DNA of 64,000 bases, from positions 54,749,871-54,813,870 of the forward strand of contig NC_031774.1 in the NCBI RefSeq assembly GCF_001522545.3. The letters run 5' to 3'. Positions 55,801 through 64,000 of the stretch are shown piece by piece. The DNA comes from Parus major. Taxonomy: Eukaryota; Chordata; Aves; Passeriformes; Paridae. Positions within the stretch are counted from its first letter, which is position 1, and every line of letters begins with the position of its first letter. Made by a program: the position numbers and the translations under genes. Below the pieces are notes generated by a model, which saw only the letters and a list, made by a program, of their open reading frames with translations, made no database searches and was not told where the DNA came from.

Positions 55801-58800
55801 TGTACCAAATAAAGCACCCTTTAGAATTAGTTAGGAACTTGCTCACACCAACACAGAGATTTAAAACTGTCACAAGTTCATTTGGAAAAAATTTAAAGCC
55901 ATTATTCTACAAATGCTTGCATAAAGAGTTAACTTCCATTAACACTTGTGGTCCACTGTCAGCCCCTGGATAATCCCAACAGCACATCCCTGGCCATCCC
56001 AGAACTCTGTCAGTCTAAACCACCTGAAAACTTTTCTTTTTCCCCCTGATTCAAATGCTCACACCACACTAATGAAACAAAATGTGTTAGCATTCCTTAA
56101 AATTCTGCTTCATTAATGCAGCTCCTCTGCTGTGGTCTGTCAAAAGCACTCTATGATCTTCTGGAAAAGAAAAATAGAGCTGTTCAACTTCTTAACAGCC
56201 ACTCAGATGAGGAAAGTCAAATACAGGAAAACTATTTACAAGATCTAGGCCTGAGTTAGTGCAAATAAGTTACTGACTGTTTCAAAAGTAAGAGTCACCA
56301 AGTAATTTTGAAATTATATTTTTAAGTATGATGTACTAAAATATATTAGGAAACTAATAAATGTATTAACTTGCTAACTGTATAGAAGCTGGACTTTTAT
56401 AAAAAGGAACATTGCCTGTGAAATTTGACTCCTCAGAAATAAAACCTTTTTTTATTAAACCAGACAATCCAACTTACAAAGGTACGCAGTATCAGCCCAC
56501 ATGGATCAAGCTGTACTTTACTTACCATACTAGAAATGTTTCTAGAAATCATCTGTAAGCCACTTGAATTGATTTAACTGGAGACATGAGGTATTGCTCA
56601 ATTTAGCTTATGGCAGCAGCAGCCAGTGAAGGGGCTGCTTGGTTGCTGAGCTGGAATCAGAGCAGACACCTCCACAAGGTCCTTTACATGAAATAAATGT
56701 CCTGGCATTCTAAATGCTTCTCTCCACATCACGCTTCAAGCAAGAGCCCTTAAATGACTCTGACATTCTGAGCACCCTCAGCCCCTCCATGCTGAAGCAC
56801 CTCAGGTGTCCAGCTCTCACTGATTCACTGGAAACCCTCCACAGAATTTTAGCATGGCTGTACGTGGATCACAGCCCAACACTGACTTCTACACGCCTTT
56901 CCTTTCAGTCCTGGCCTTGAGAGGGCTTTGGTGTTTTGAATAACAGCAATTTCACAGCTACCCATGTCCCTGCTACCTTCCCTTCTCATCCTGACTCCAG
57001 ACTATGTACGGACTGGCTCCTCTCTTTGCCTGCTCTCACAGGCATCTGTCCAGCTTGAGACAGCACTGAGAGCTTGGACACAAGGTTTATGCCAGCCAAA
57101 CATTACAGAAATTTTAAAGAAAAATTAAAAAAAGAAAAAAAAAAAGAAAAAAAAAGAAAAGCTACAGGCAGTACATTCAGGACATTCATCTCTATGCATA
57201 GATCTTTAATTTTTCCAGGAAATTACAACCTTGGTCACTGAAAGAGCTGTAGCAGGGTCCCCAGGATATAAGCAAAAGCACACCCTTATGAGAGTTCCTG
57301 CAACATCTACAACTGGTAAATGAAGCCCCTTCATGTCAAGTCTTGTCTTCCTTCCCAAAACACTAAGAGGTTGTGAGACAAAAACATTCACCTCAAAAAT
57401 GAGCTGTTTAAACCCATTCTGGCCTTTCGTTCCAATTTCCTCTAAATGAAGCTTTACTGCTTCTGAAGTTCATCACAAATAAGTTTTTTAGCAGACAGTA
57501 TTTTATGGAACTGAGAAGAAGTATTTTTTATGCAAAAAGCAGTTCAATTTAAAGATAAAGTGAGCAAGTAAAAGCAGCAAAATGCAAATGTTAAGAAAGA
57601 TAAGCTGTTTTTTTAATTTTTTTTATTTTTTTTTTATTTCTATGGAGGAAGTGCCTGACATCTTCAAACAGGAGTAAGGGTGGCACAGTATTAGATAATT
57701 CACAATGGACAAGTATCACAAGGATTATTCCTACTGAAGATAACAGAAAATGCAGAATGCAGAGAAAGCGTGCAAGAGGTGAATAAAAAGATGAAGGGGA
57801 AGAGTATTTAAAGGTTAAAAAGACAGAGGTGAAGACAGGTGCATTGAACACAGGCACCAATATGAGGACTGAACTAAATAAAAGGACCGGGTTTATTAAA
57901 AGTTAATTTTTGCTACCTCCACGGATGATTACATAGAAAATAACAATTTGACTAATTAGCTAATATTTGTACAGTACTTTGAATATATAAAGTGATATAT
58001 AAGTTAATATAATTTCAATTAGACTGGAAATGAGATAGAATTATCAGTGCATTTATTAATATTTAATAAGTTCGCTTTCAACAACAGCAACAAGCTTTAC
58101 ATTTTAATTGTGTGCTTCAAAACATAAAGCTAGAAGGCCCTGAGAAGTGGTTGCAAAGTTTTCTCTAGCAATATTCCAAAAACCCACTCACATTAAAAAT
58201 AAACAAGCATTGCTTTTTAACCAAACTGATGCCCAAATTAAGAACTCTTGATTGGAAGACGAGTGACAGCACACATGGGCCATGCTTTGTCGCTTCTTCC
58301 ATCCAAAACAGATTCCCTGTACGACCAAATCATGAATTTTTATGACCAGGAGATACTTCACATTTCCATGAGCCTCCTCCTAAGAGCTCCTCCTCCAGCT
58401 CAGAGCAGGGAAAGAGGACACAGCCTCCTACATGGGCTTGCTTCTCTCCAGCTGATGCACAACAGGGTGAACTAATCCATGCACTGCCAGGACCAGAAAT
58501 AGTGCCCTTCTCAGGGAAGGGCTGCCACCCCTTGCTGAGGGTCCTCCCCAAACATTCCCAAGAATTCCCAACCAGGATTTCTTAAAGAGCATCATTCCTG
58601 CATCCTCATCCACGCATTCCTGTCCCCCCCAGGCAGACACACATCATGTGGGGCCTTCCCTTGCAGACTTCTGCCACCAAAAATAAACTCAGCTTCCAAT
58701 GGTCTGTGCTTCCCCAGGAAGCCAACTGGGAGCTAAATCAAACCACAAAGCAGAACCTGCAGGCTGGAAGTGTCGGCATTATCTGGACTCATGTTGGGTT

Positions 58801-61800
58801 TCACTTCCAGAGCTGTCAGGGCGAAGCCATCAGCAGTGAGCACAGCATACAACACCTTCAGAAAACACAGCAGCAGCTACTCTTTACCAACCAGAGCAAC
58901 TATAATTAAAAGGAAATAAAACTGCACATCAAACTGAGAAGCAAAGGAATTTTTAAGAATGTGAAATAAGTTCTTATTCATTTAGACAATTTCTATTTGA
59001 TGGCATTTTGAAAGGAATTCTTGAAAAAAGAGGAAAAAAATGGAGTGCAGAAAGAGTTATTCAAAGGTATTTTTTTTATTTGCCTTCGTTAAATACTATA
59101 TAACGTGCTCTTATTTGAAAAACATCAATCAAATTTATAGATTCATGATAAATAGTTGTAATTATAGCTGCCTGAAAATAATTCAGCTGTCACGTTTACC
59201 CTGTCAAAGTAAATAAGGCTGTCATTTTAGTTGATGTGTGTGACTTGAGTAAACATTTCAAAGCATGAATTTTGAAGTAAGATTTTCTCGCTTGAAACAA
59301 TTGCTCAAATTAATTTTCCTTCCAACTCTAATTTATTATGCTTATTTTCTTAGTAAGTACAAAGTCTTCAGCTATTTAACCAAAGCATCTTGGAGTAGAC
59401 TGTGGTGCACAACTCATTAATCATACAAAATGCACAACTAAAACACATCACCTTTTGGCCAGAGAAAAAGAAGTGGCATTGGTATTGCTCCATCCTTATA
59501 GCTGCAGTACCTTGAAGCATTTAAAACACTTTAAATTTATCCCTATACCACCCATGCATAGTTGGAAAATGGCATCATTCCTGTTTCACCAATGAAGATC
59601 CGGGGCAGAAACATTTTCTGCAATTAATAAGTGAATATTTTGAACAAGTATTGGGCTCAGTTGGATGTGCTGAAGTTGATCACAACAAGGTGGAGAGAGA
59701 CACTAAGGAAGATTTCTAAAGACAGACCTTTGGGGAACAAACATCAGAATATACTGGTGACAGAAAAATTTCCAGCTGTGGGCAACAGAAATCATGGAAT
59801 TTCAGTTAAGTCATTTTTAAATCAGCCTATGGGGAAAGAGTATGTTACAACTTTTCAAAAGTAAAATGACATAAACTGGGTATCTGCTTACATCATTAAA
59901 CTATGGAAATACCACTTGATCTTTAAAAAAATAAACACACAGAAGGTACTTGGAAAATTCCAACTTTTCAGGGGTCCTTCACTTAACTTACCATTAGATT
60001 CATTGTGCTGTCCTCTATCAGCACTGCAACACTACCAAAAATGAACATTTCAGAAAAATATTTTGAAAAGTTCTGTTCAATAACAGCTTAAAGACAAGAC
60101 TTTTCATCACCTGGCTTCTGGATTAATGAAAAAATCTCGCAGTAGACTGTCAGCTTTAAGAATCAATAAATTATTTTATCTGAGGACATAACAATATTGT
60201 TAATATTACTGACATAGCATTATTTTGCCTTTAAGTCTTCACTTGTTAAATAGGCACAGCATCCCTTACCATCTTTGCTAAGCATTTGAGGCCTTACATA
60301 AGAGGCAAGGTGTTAATACTTTAAAATGACCAGCCAAAATATATACTTATTTGACTCATGGCACTTACAAAAATAACCTGGTTTTCTCCAATATACATTT
60401 ATGTTAGACTATATCACTGTTCAGTACTGTAAATGAAAGATAAAAGCAGTAAGACTGCACTGACCTTTTCCTTAATGTAGACTCACAAACCTTCACCACC
60501 CTGATGACCTCTTTAACAGTCCGTCGGAAGTCATGCATTCTTGCTGCCACTAGCAGAGCTAGAGAACAAACAGGGAAAGTTACTATCAAAAAGAGGGAAA
60601 TTTCCTGAGGAAAAGCAGAAAAACAGTCAGGTAACTATACCCTCTCCCTTCTCCCTGCCTTCAGATGAAGAGCTGTAAATGCCTATGCTCAGCTGTGTCC
60701 CCGAATATTGGTGATGGACTTGACTTCACAAACTTTGCTTTCTACCCACTAAGCCAAGTGCATGTTGCACCCTGAAAAATTCTGTGCTTTAACATTTGGG
60801 AAACTATGTTCATCTACAGCACAAGAACATTTCAATGATTACTTATTTCAGTTACCATCTTTTTAGCAGAACTCACTGAATTCTGTCCCAAATAAAAAAA
60901 TCTCCAGACAAACAGTGAATGTGCCTAAGCTGGTCTCCTCACTGCTGCCACTACTATCCCTGTCTTGCTGGTATCCAAATGCTTTCCTTCCAGACCCTCT
61001 ACACAGCCAGATAACCAGTTGCATTTACATGGGGTGTGGATTCAGAGCACCAGCTCTTTTTTGAAGCACCACCCCCCAATCATACAGTAGCTGACTGCAC
61101 AGAGCAGTTTTAAGAATAAAAAAGTGCTTTTTGTAGAAGAAACTAAACCAAAGCTCCACTTCTGGTATGTATTTGAAGTGCTCTTAACAGGAACATCAGG
61201 GCTGAACTAACCACTGGTTATTTGAGCTACATGTAGCACAGACTTTTGAGCCAGAGAGCCAAACTAAACCCAGTCCACAATCCAGCCTGTGAGCTGCATA
61301 TTGCATGGATGGATGGATGGAAGGGGCTCAGCACCACCTGCCTCCATCTATTGATCCATGTCTGCTGAATTAAATTACTTGCTCGTGTGGATACAGCCCA
61401 TGTAGCGCATCAAAGAGCAGACTGCTCTCCCATAGACTATACTCAAATATCTAGCAATGTGCAACAATCAAGTACTATTAACAAAAAGGGGCTAGAAATG
61501 TCAAAAAAATTGCATAGTCTTGGGCTCTCAAAGGTTTGAGCACTACTTCTTATTCATGCATACCAATGTAAGATCTTTCAAATAAAATAAAGCACATACA
61601 TGAACTCTGTGACTACCTACGCTCTTTGTTACTCTCACCCCACTGGCTACTATCTTTCAACCTGGACCTCCCAAACCCATAGGTTTTAAGCAAGCATCAT
61701 GACAGCAATGGATCTTGGAAAAAGATGAAGAAAGAGAGAAAAATAATTTCACAAAACAGGTCAAAGAGGGCACTTCTTGCATAAGACTCTGTGTAAAGAC

Positions 61801-62295
61801 ACAAATCAAAGTGTTTGCACTAATGGTGTCATTTTAGCTGACAAAAAAACCTTTTAGCAGCTAGAGCCTGCAGAGTAGGGGCAAGAAAAGCACCAGGAAA
61901 GAGCTTAAAAATAATTCAAATTGTAAGCTACAAAGGGTCCGAGCAAGTACTGTAGGAGCAAGGGCAAAAATGAAGTTATAGTTTCAGAAACTATTTTGAT
62001 GAAGACCTATATAATCTGTAGACACCCGACAGAACAAAACCCCTAGAATGTGGATACCATCAATGAAAAGGGAAAGTCCTCATTTGTTCCAGGCTTCCCC
62101 ATCCCACCTGCTGTGGGGAAGGGACACAGCCAGGCACTGACATACCCGCTCCGCAGAGCCCCGAGGGCCGGCGGCCGGTGTGCATCCAGTCCCGCTTCAT
62201 CCTCTGCAGCAGCCTCAGAGCCGTCATGGACACCTCGTGGTTCTTATCCCCAAACTCCAGCATGTGTGCAAATCGGGGGATATACAAGCACGGAT
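20326..62295 (-). CDS. BRF1: BRF1, TFIIIB 90 kDa subunit (partial: 10 internal exons)
   Basis: BRF1 is the TFIIB-related factor of TFIIIB. With TBP and BDP1 it recruits RNA polymerase III to tRNA, 5S and other class III promoters in the nucleus. I recognise the protein by near-continuous match to the vertebrate BRF1 sequence as I know it. Ten exons join in frame (join 62295..62146, 60558..60465, 50955..50829, 49894..49855, 49765..49673, 48987..48709, 24859..24798, 22653..22572, 22473..22418, 20582..20326), all with GT donors and AG acceptors and with codon phases that match across every junction. Together they code for about 413 residues, roughly human residues 182 to 590 of 677. The N-terminal zinc ribbon, the first cyclin repeat and the acidic C-terminal tail are not in the window. 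Positions recalled as altered in human cerebellofaciodental syndrome (R223, T259, P292) are unchanged, which fits a functional gene. No frameshift or premature stop is present. Confidence 0.96.
20583..22417 (-). other. BRF1: BRF1 intron, 1835 bp
   Basis: This intron contains a GA run near 20829-20842 and a GC-richer stretch at 21.06-21.30 kb that opens frames on both strands. Those frames are low-complexity Ala/Ser/Gln-rich and are not credible genes. Confidence 0.82.
22418..22473 (-). CDS. BRF1: BRF1 exon: [19 protein letters not shown]
   Basis: This 56-bp exon encodes [19 protein letters not shown], nearly identical to human. The acceptor is tttcag above 22473 and the donor is GTATTA from 22417. 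It enters in phase 1 and leaves in phase 0. It continues the strongly charged, probably helical, segment of the C-terminal homology region. Confidence 0.95.
22474..22571 (-). other. BRF1: BRF1 98-bp intron
   Basis: A second very short GT-AG intron, with donor GTAAGT and acceptor TTTCAG. Confidence 0.92.
22572..22653 (-). CDS. BRF1: BRF1 exon: [15 protein letters not shown] helix
   Basis: This 82-bp exon encodes [19 protein letters not shown], then ADYLKEQK and the first base of Glu. It matches human [23 protein letters not shown]. It belongs to the charged helix of the TBP/BDP1-interacting C-terminal region. The acceptor is an AT-rich tract ending ttag above 22653; the donor is GTAAGT from 22571. 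Only 98 bp of intron separates it from the next exon. Confidence 0.95.
22654..24797 (-). other. BRF1: BRF1 intron, 2144 bp
   Basis: GT-AG intron. A faint MIR-core-like stretch near 24.23-24.33 kb is too weak to annotate. Nothing else recognised. Confidence 0.85.
24798..24859 (-). CDS. BRF1: BRF1 exon: [12 protein letters not shown] (start of TBP-binding homology block)
   Basis: This 62-bp exon encodes [20 protein letters not shown] plus Arg. The motif [18 protein letters not shown] is the hallmark opening of the BRF1 C-terminal homology region that binds TBP. The acceptor is ctgtag above 24859 and the donor is GTAAGG from 24797. It ends in phase 0. It is isolated by a 23.8-kb intron upstream and a 2.1-kb intron downstream. 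Bird Ser replaces human Leu in GIDDLEIDR. Confidence 0.95.
26232..26244 (+). repeat. C homopolymer, 13 bp
   Basis: Thirteen consecutive C bases adjacent to the 3' end of the large CR1 fragment. Confidence 0.95.
26268..26692 (-). mobile_element. CR1 LINE 3' fragment
   Basis: On the plus strand the fragment starts cagaatcaccgaatggtttg, followed by agagaccttaaagatcatcc, accaggttgctcc, cacttccaggcatggg, tgcccttgtaaaaggtccct and cttctcttctccaggctc. This is the reverse complement of the avian CR1 3' region as I know it. It is the longest and best preserved copy here, about 425 bp, 5'-truncated as is usual for CR1. A 13-C run lies just beyond its 3' end (26232-26244). Confidence 0.93.
26752..26778. 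repeat. 27-bp inverted repeat (13-bp arms, 1-base centre)
   Basis: The arm TTTGGTGCTAAAG is followed by T and then by its exact reverse complement CTTTAGCACCAAA. An additional aaagacttt palindrome follows within 3 bases. Confidence 0.95.
27462..27530 (-). mobile_element. tRNA-derived SINE head or tRNA-like relic
   Basis: Read on the minus strand it contains tttggtggttaaagtgctac, ccagcctatgggagacc and cagttcaatttcc. These resemble a Pol III A box (TGGTTAAAGTG) and B box (AGTTCAATTTCC) separated by a tRNA-like distance. Box mismatches and lack of a convincing acceptor stem argue against a functional tRNA gene. Confidence 0.4.
33280..33362 (+). mobile_element. CR1 LINE 3' end (short)
   Basis: This short sense fragment includes tcctagtccatggcaggg, ggttgaaatggatgaccttg and aaggtcccttccaacacaaa, the typical CR1 3' end. 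Its terminal repeats are degraded. Confidence 0.82.
35161..35200 (+). repeat. Two-copy tandem repeat, 20 bp
   Basis: Two adjacent 20-bp units, both starting ctcctcaa and ending ccaggtt, with 17 of 20 bases identical. Confidence 0.92.
36497..36515. repeat. Short hairpin (8-bp arms, TTT loop)
   Basis: TTCTGGCC, TTT, GGCCAGAA. A perfect stem in an intron with no known role. Confidence 0.85.
41110..41345 (+). mobile_element. CR1 LINE 3' fragment
   Basis: In sense orientation it shows gggaagggtggtggatgtcc, catccaaggtcaggttggat, gggttggactagatggcctt and cccctccaacccaaaccatc. This is the CR1 3' terminus reading on the plus strand and ending with a degenerate version of the terminal octamer repeats (gtaacattgtgactct). 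Confidence 0.92.
42263..42346 (+). repeat. (CAAA)n / A-rich tract
   Basis: Repeated caaa and caac units grade into a 14-A run and then aaaat units. The opposite strand yields a spurious Phe/Cys-rich frame. Confidence 0.9.
43572..43905 (-). mobile_element. CR1 LINE 3' fragment (diverged)
   Basis: The plus strand shows atcaaagaataacaggctgg, aagagacattgaggatcatc, a CR1-like body with cactgtgaaaaaattttctc, and ggaacatggtgataaggctc. It follows the CR1 antisense layout but is more diverged, suggesting an older subfamily. Confidence 0.8.
48709..48987 (-). CDS. BRF1: BRF1 exon: acidic variable linker
   Basis: At 279 bp this is the longest visible exon. It opens [20 protein letters not shown], continues through [17 protein letters not shown], then an evidently fast-evolving [17 protein letters not shown] segment, and recovers similarity to human at [19 protein letters not shown] and SIKECIS. 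The acceptor is tttacag above 48987 and the donor is GTGAGT from 48708. The middle differs from the human protein in sequence and probably length, as expected for a disordered linker between the TFIIB-like core and the C-terminal TBP/BDP1-binding half. A 23.8-kb intron follows. Confidence 0.95.
48988..49672 (-). other. BRF1: BRF1 intron, 685 bp
   Basis: GT-AG intron with no recognised repeat. Confidence 0.85.
49673..49765 (-). CDS. BRF1: BRF1 exon: [22 protein letters not shown] segment
   Basis: This 93-bp exon encodes [18 protein letters not shown], a block almost identical to human, followed by a less conserved [12 protein letters not shown]. The acceptor is cacag just above 49765 and the donor is GTAAGT from 49672. 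The exon enters in phase 1 and leaves in phase 1. It continues the helical region started by the 40-bp exon and precedes the acidic linker. Confidence 0.95.
49766..49854 (-). other. BRF1: BRF1 89-bp intron
   Basis: This very short GT-AG intron (GTATAA ... CACAG) separates the 40-bp and 93-bp exons. It is near the lower practical size for vertebrate introns. Confidence 0.92.
49855..49894 (-). CDS. BRF1: BRF1 exon: 40-bp helical micro-exon
   Basis: A very short exon of 40 bp encodes [13 protein letters not shown] plus the first base of Gly, matching human LEQVLSKKLEEVEG. The acceptor is tttcag (above 49894) and the donor is GTATAA from 49854. Only 89 bp of intron separates it from the next exon. 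The predicted peptide is a charged amphipathic helix. Confidence 0.94.
49895..50828 (-). other. BRF1: BRF1 intron, 934 bp
   Basis: Ordinary GT-AG intron. Nothing else recognised. Confidence 0.85.
50829..50955 (-). CDS. BRF1: BRF1 exon: end of repeat II and connector
   Basis: This 127-bp exon encodes [18 protein letters not shown], then the acidic stretch [18 protein letters not shown] and a basic end KKLKIQQ. It closes the cyclin-like repeat and starts the linker to the C-terminal half. The acceptor is ttggtag at 50956-50957 and the donor is GTAACT from 50828. The exon supplies the last base of the Arg codon and ends in phase 0. A proline pair in DPPSF corresponds to the human P291/P292 region. 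Confidence 0.96.
51735..51850 (-). mobile_element. MIR-like SINE remnant
   Basis: The plus strand shows catccattttacagatgga, gaaaatgagacaaaaggtta and later tctggcagaatgcttctctg and gaaagtgcccttttaa. This order resembles the reverse complement of MIR (cccattttacagatgaggaa ... aggttaag ... to the tRNA-like head). It is heavily diverged, as expected for an ancient element. Family placement is from memory. Confidence 0.55.
52745..52802 (+). repeat. (ATT)n microsatellite, about 19 copies
   Basis: This is an uninterrupted trinucleotide run of 58 bp within a BRF1 intron. Purity and length suggest it is polymorphic. Confidence 0.98.
57117..57162 (+). repeat. A-rich low-complexity tract
   Basis: A homopolymer interrupted by single G bases. 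Confidence 0.92.
57608..57640 (+). repeat. T-rich low-complexity tract
   Basis: T runs interrupted by single A bases. On the minus strand (BRF1 sense) this reads as A-rich. Confidence 0.88.
57970..58012 (+). repeat. Possible ancient repeat remnant (trailer-like)
   Basis: The stretch tacagtactttgaatatata followed by aagtgatatataagtta resembles the common 'gcactttga...gctatataa' trailer of old amniote interspersed repeats. The match is short and A/T-rich. Confidence 0.22.
59515..59628 (+). repeat. Possible ancient interspersed repeat remnant
   Basis: The order aacactttaaatttatccct, ggcatcattcctgtttcacc, aatgaagatccggggcagaa, then gcaattaataagtgaa resembles the conserved 3' part of old amniote SINE/LINE families (hundreds of copies carry 'cctgttttacagatgagg'). 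The match is weak. Confidence 0.3.
60465..60558 (-). CDS. BRF1: BRF1 exon: cyclin-like repeat II, core helices
   Basis: This 94-bp exon encodes [19 protein letters not shown] followed by the helix ending CESTLRK. It is the most conserved part of the second TFIIB-type repeat ([11 protein letters not shown]). The acceptor is ctctag just above 60558 and the donor is GTCAGT from 60464. The exon completes the Ala codon begun in the previous exon and leaves two bases (AG) of the Arg codon for the next one. The intron downstream is about 9.5 kb. Confidence 0.96.
60559..62145 (-). other. BRF1: BRF1 intron, 1587 bp
   Basis: This intron lies between the two exons of cyclin repeat II. A short TGGA run (about 61306-61322) is the only simple repeat seen. 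No coding or RNA gene was recognised. Confidence 0.85.
61306..61322 (+). repeat. (TGGA)n short run
   Basis: About four copies of the tetranucleotide. Confidence 0.88.
62146..62295 (-). CDS. BRF1: BRF1 exon: start of cyclin-like repeat II
   Basis: This 150-bp exon begins [15 protein letters not shown] and ends RRPSGLCGA. It is the start of the second cyclin-fold repeat of the TFIIB-like core, which contacts TBP-DNA and Pol III. The acceptor is ttgcag at 62301..62296 and the donor is GTATGT starting at 62145. The exon enters in phase 1 (the G of the Asp codon comes from the upstream exon, outside the window) and leaves in phase 1. The upstream exon, expected to end ELCINAPA, was not found in 62296-64000. 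CpG density is higher here than in the surrounding intron, as expected for a conserved exon. Confidence 0.96.
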
Positions 62296-64000
62296 CTGCA
62301 ACAGAAAGTAACACAATTATGTCTAACCCTAACATCGATTTAGGAAATGCAGCACAGCGAGGCTGCTGTGCTCGTCTGGCTTCACCTCAGCAAACACAGA
62401 CTGTGCTGCTGGGCAGATCCTCTACCACTAAGCTTTAGAAGGACTTTTTTAGATAACCTAAAACAAAATAATTTCTTGCTCTATAGACATGAGATCTTTA
62501 AAGCACTGCACAAATATTCTTACATGCTTTTCAGCATCCAAGGCTGCACACACTGACTGTGACATGTGAGCAGTGTTACTGGTATCAGGGAAAGCATGCC
62601 CATAGTGAAGCATTTACAAAAGCTTTTACAGAATGAGGACATGATTTAGGCACAAAACTTCTAACATCTCTCTTATAACACCTCTAGAAAAGTAACAAAG
62701 TAACTTGCATGTTTTATCTTAAATCTAACTAACAACTAAGTTTGAAAAAAATTCATTTGCTTAAAATCCTCCCTAACAAAAATTTAGTTACCTTTAAAGT
62801 TGATTCCAGCTGCATCTCAGACTCATATTCCAAGAATACAAAACACTGTTTATTACAGACACTAAGGCAGACTTCCATCAGCATAAAGTGCTGAAACCCA
62901 ATTAACATCATTAGCACTATGACAATTTACATCGGCCACAGATCTTCCTCCAGATGTATAAACTTATTTCAAGCGTTGGTGTTATCAGCTTCAAACTAAC
63001 CAAAATATGTCAGTACAGTCTGTGCTCTGCCTAAACCAATTTATAATTTATCAAACAATCTTGTTAAAGCTACACTTAACACATGTTTACTCTTAGTTGA
63101 GATATCAATTTCTCATTTCCTGCCAGCCTTTTATCACTTGACCGAAAATCCATGATGTACGGTAAATTGTTAACTATTAGTCTCAACTCAATTTCCTCTG
63201 CTGATCCCCTATGTGAGCACTTAAACCAATAAAGATGAAAATTCAGCTCAAAACACTGGAAAAAATCTTAGGGATTTACAACTAATCAAAGCAGTTTCAT
63301 TTAGCACCAAGTTCTAACAATGATGCCCTGTTGCTATCCATAATTACCAAGATCACACCATAGGTGATAATGCCTGTCAGCTCCGCAGAAGCATTTAAAT
63401 GAAAGCACTTATAAAGCAAGAACTTTCAACCTCAAACTCCCTCAAAACTGAGGCTGCAGTCCCCTCCCAAACATGATCCAAAAAAATCAAAGGTTTAGGA
63501 GAACTTTACCAATCCCCTTGATTCTAAGGACAGGTGGTCTGTACTTCCAAATATGACTTTATGAAGCTCTGCTCTGGAGAAATGACATATTCCAAATTCA
63601 ACATCGAAAACCCAATCTTTCAGAAGCCATAGCCTGGCTGTACATTTAAACTTTGCTCTTGGCACTACAGGAACATGTGCAATGTTACAAAGCAATGACT
63701 GGTCTGCTTTTCCATCTCTTCTTATCCAGAGAGTGCCCAGCTTCAGGTCCTGCAGCTGCCAGAATGGAGCAGACAATATCCTGGACACGTATTGTTTTAA
63801 ATATACATCACTTATTTCCACACACAGACCCCCCACCCCCCCCCAGGTTGAGAATTACAAAGGTAAGGAATTCCAATAACAATTCAAAGGGAGACATTTG
63901 AGTATCTCCTCTGGGTCTTGCCAAAGCTCTGCGGGTGCCATGGGATAAGAAGGTTCCATTCAAAGCAGCCATAACTCCTTAAAGGAACTTTCTTGTAAAA
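62296..64000 (-). other. BRF1: BRF1 intron (partial, upstream end)
   Basis: At least 1.7 kb of intron precedes the first visible exon. It contains a C-rich run (about 63829-63844) and no recognised repeat family. No match to the preceding BRF1 exon was seen on the minus strand. Confidence 0.7.

Larger units (their letters stand above)
50956..60464 (-). other. BRF1: BRF1 intron, about 9.5 kb
   Basis: This intron holds the ATT microsatellite, a MIR-like remnant near 51.7-51.85 kb, A-rich and T-rich tracts near 57.1 and 57.6 kb, and two possible ancient repeat remnants near 58.0 and 59.5 kb. The open frames in it lack splice context or recognisable protein similarity. The remainder shows nothing I can name. 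Confidence 0.8.

Noticed and set aside
62296..64000. Search for the upstream BRF1 exon and the BTBD6 gene that neighbours BRF1 in human
   Set aside because: No matching coding sequence on either strand; both would be outside the window.

Overview
This window is vertebrate nuclear DNA, most probably from a bird. The evidence is the gene structure (short exons with GT-AG introns and no operons) together with scattered, truncated CR1-type LINE 3' ends in both orientations, a few older MIR- or tRNA-SINE-like remnants, and A/T-rich simple repeats. There is no bacterial, phage or CRISPR content. The species cannot be named from the sequence. I know from general knowledge, not from this window, that the human orthologue lies at 14q32.

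One gene accounts for all coding sequence I can support: BRF1, the TFIIB-related subunit of RNA polymerase III initiation factor TFIIIB. It lies on the minus strand, so it reads from high to low coordinates. Ten consecutive internal exons join without any frame break (1240 bp, about 413 codons). They run from the second cyclin-like repeat (62295..62146, 60558..60465), through the end of the core and a conserved helical segment (50955..50829, 49894..49855, 49765..49673), an acidic variable linker (48987..48709), and the C-terminal TBP-binding homology region (24859..24798, 22653..22572, 22473..22418, 20582..20326). The zinc ribbon and first cyclin repeat must lie beyond position 64000. The last roughly 85-90 residues were not found in 1-20325.

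The rest is intron. Intron sizes are very uneven: 89 and 98 bp at the smallest, 23.8 kb for the linker intron, and at least 20.3 kb after the last visible exon. The introns hold at least seven CR1 fragments, a roughly 58-bp ATT microsatellite, AT, CAAA and A-rich tracts, a 27-bp near-perfect palindrome, and a 16-base N gap beside a partial 94-bp tandem duplication. I found no tRNA, rRNA or known ncRNA gene and no second convincing protein gene. An 80-codon plus-strand reading frame near 17.0-17.2 kb is the only unexplained coding-like stretch. I found no evidence for a previously undescribed biological system.
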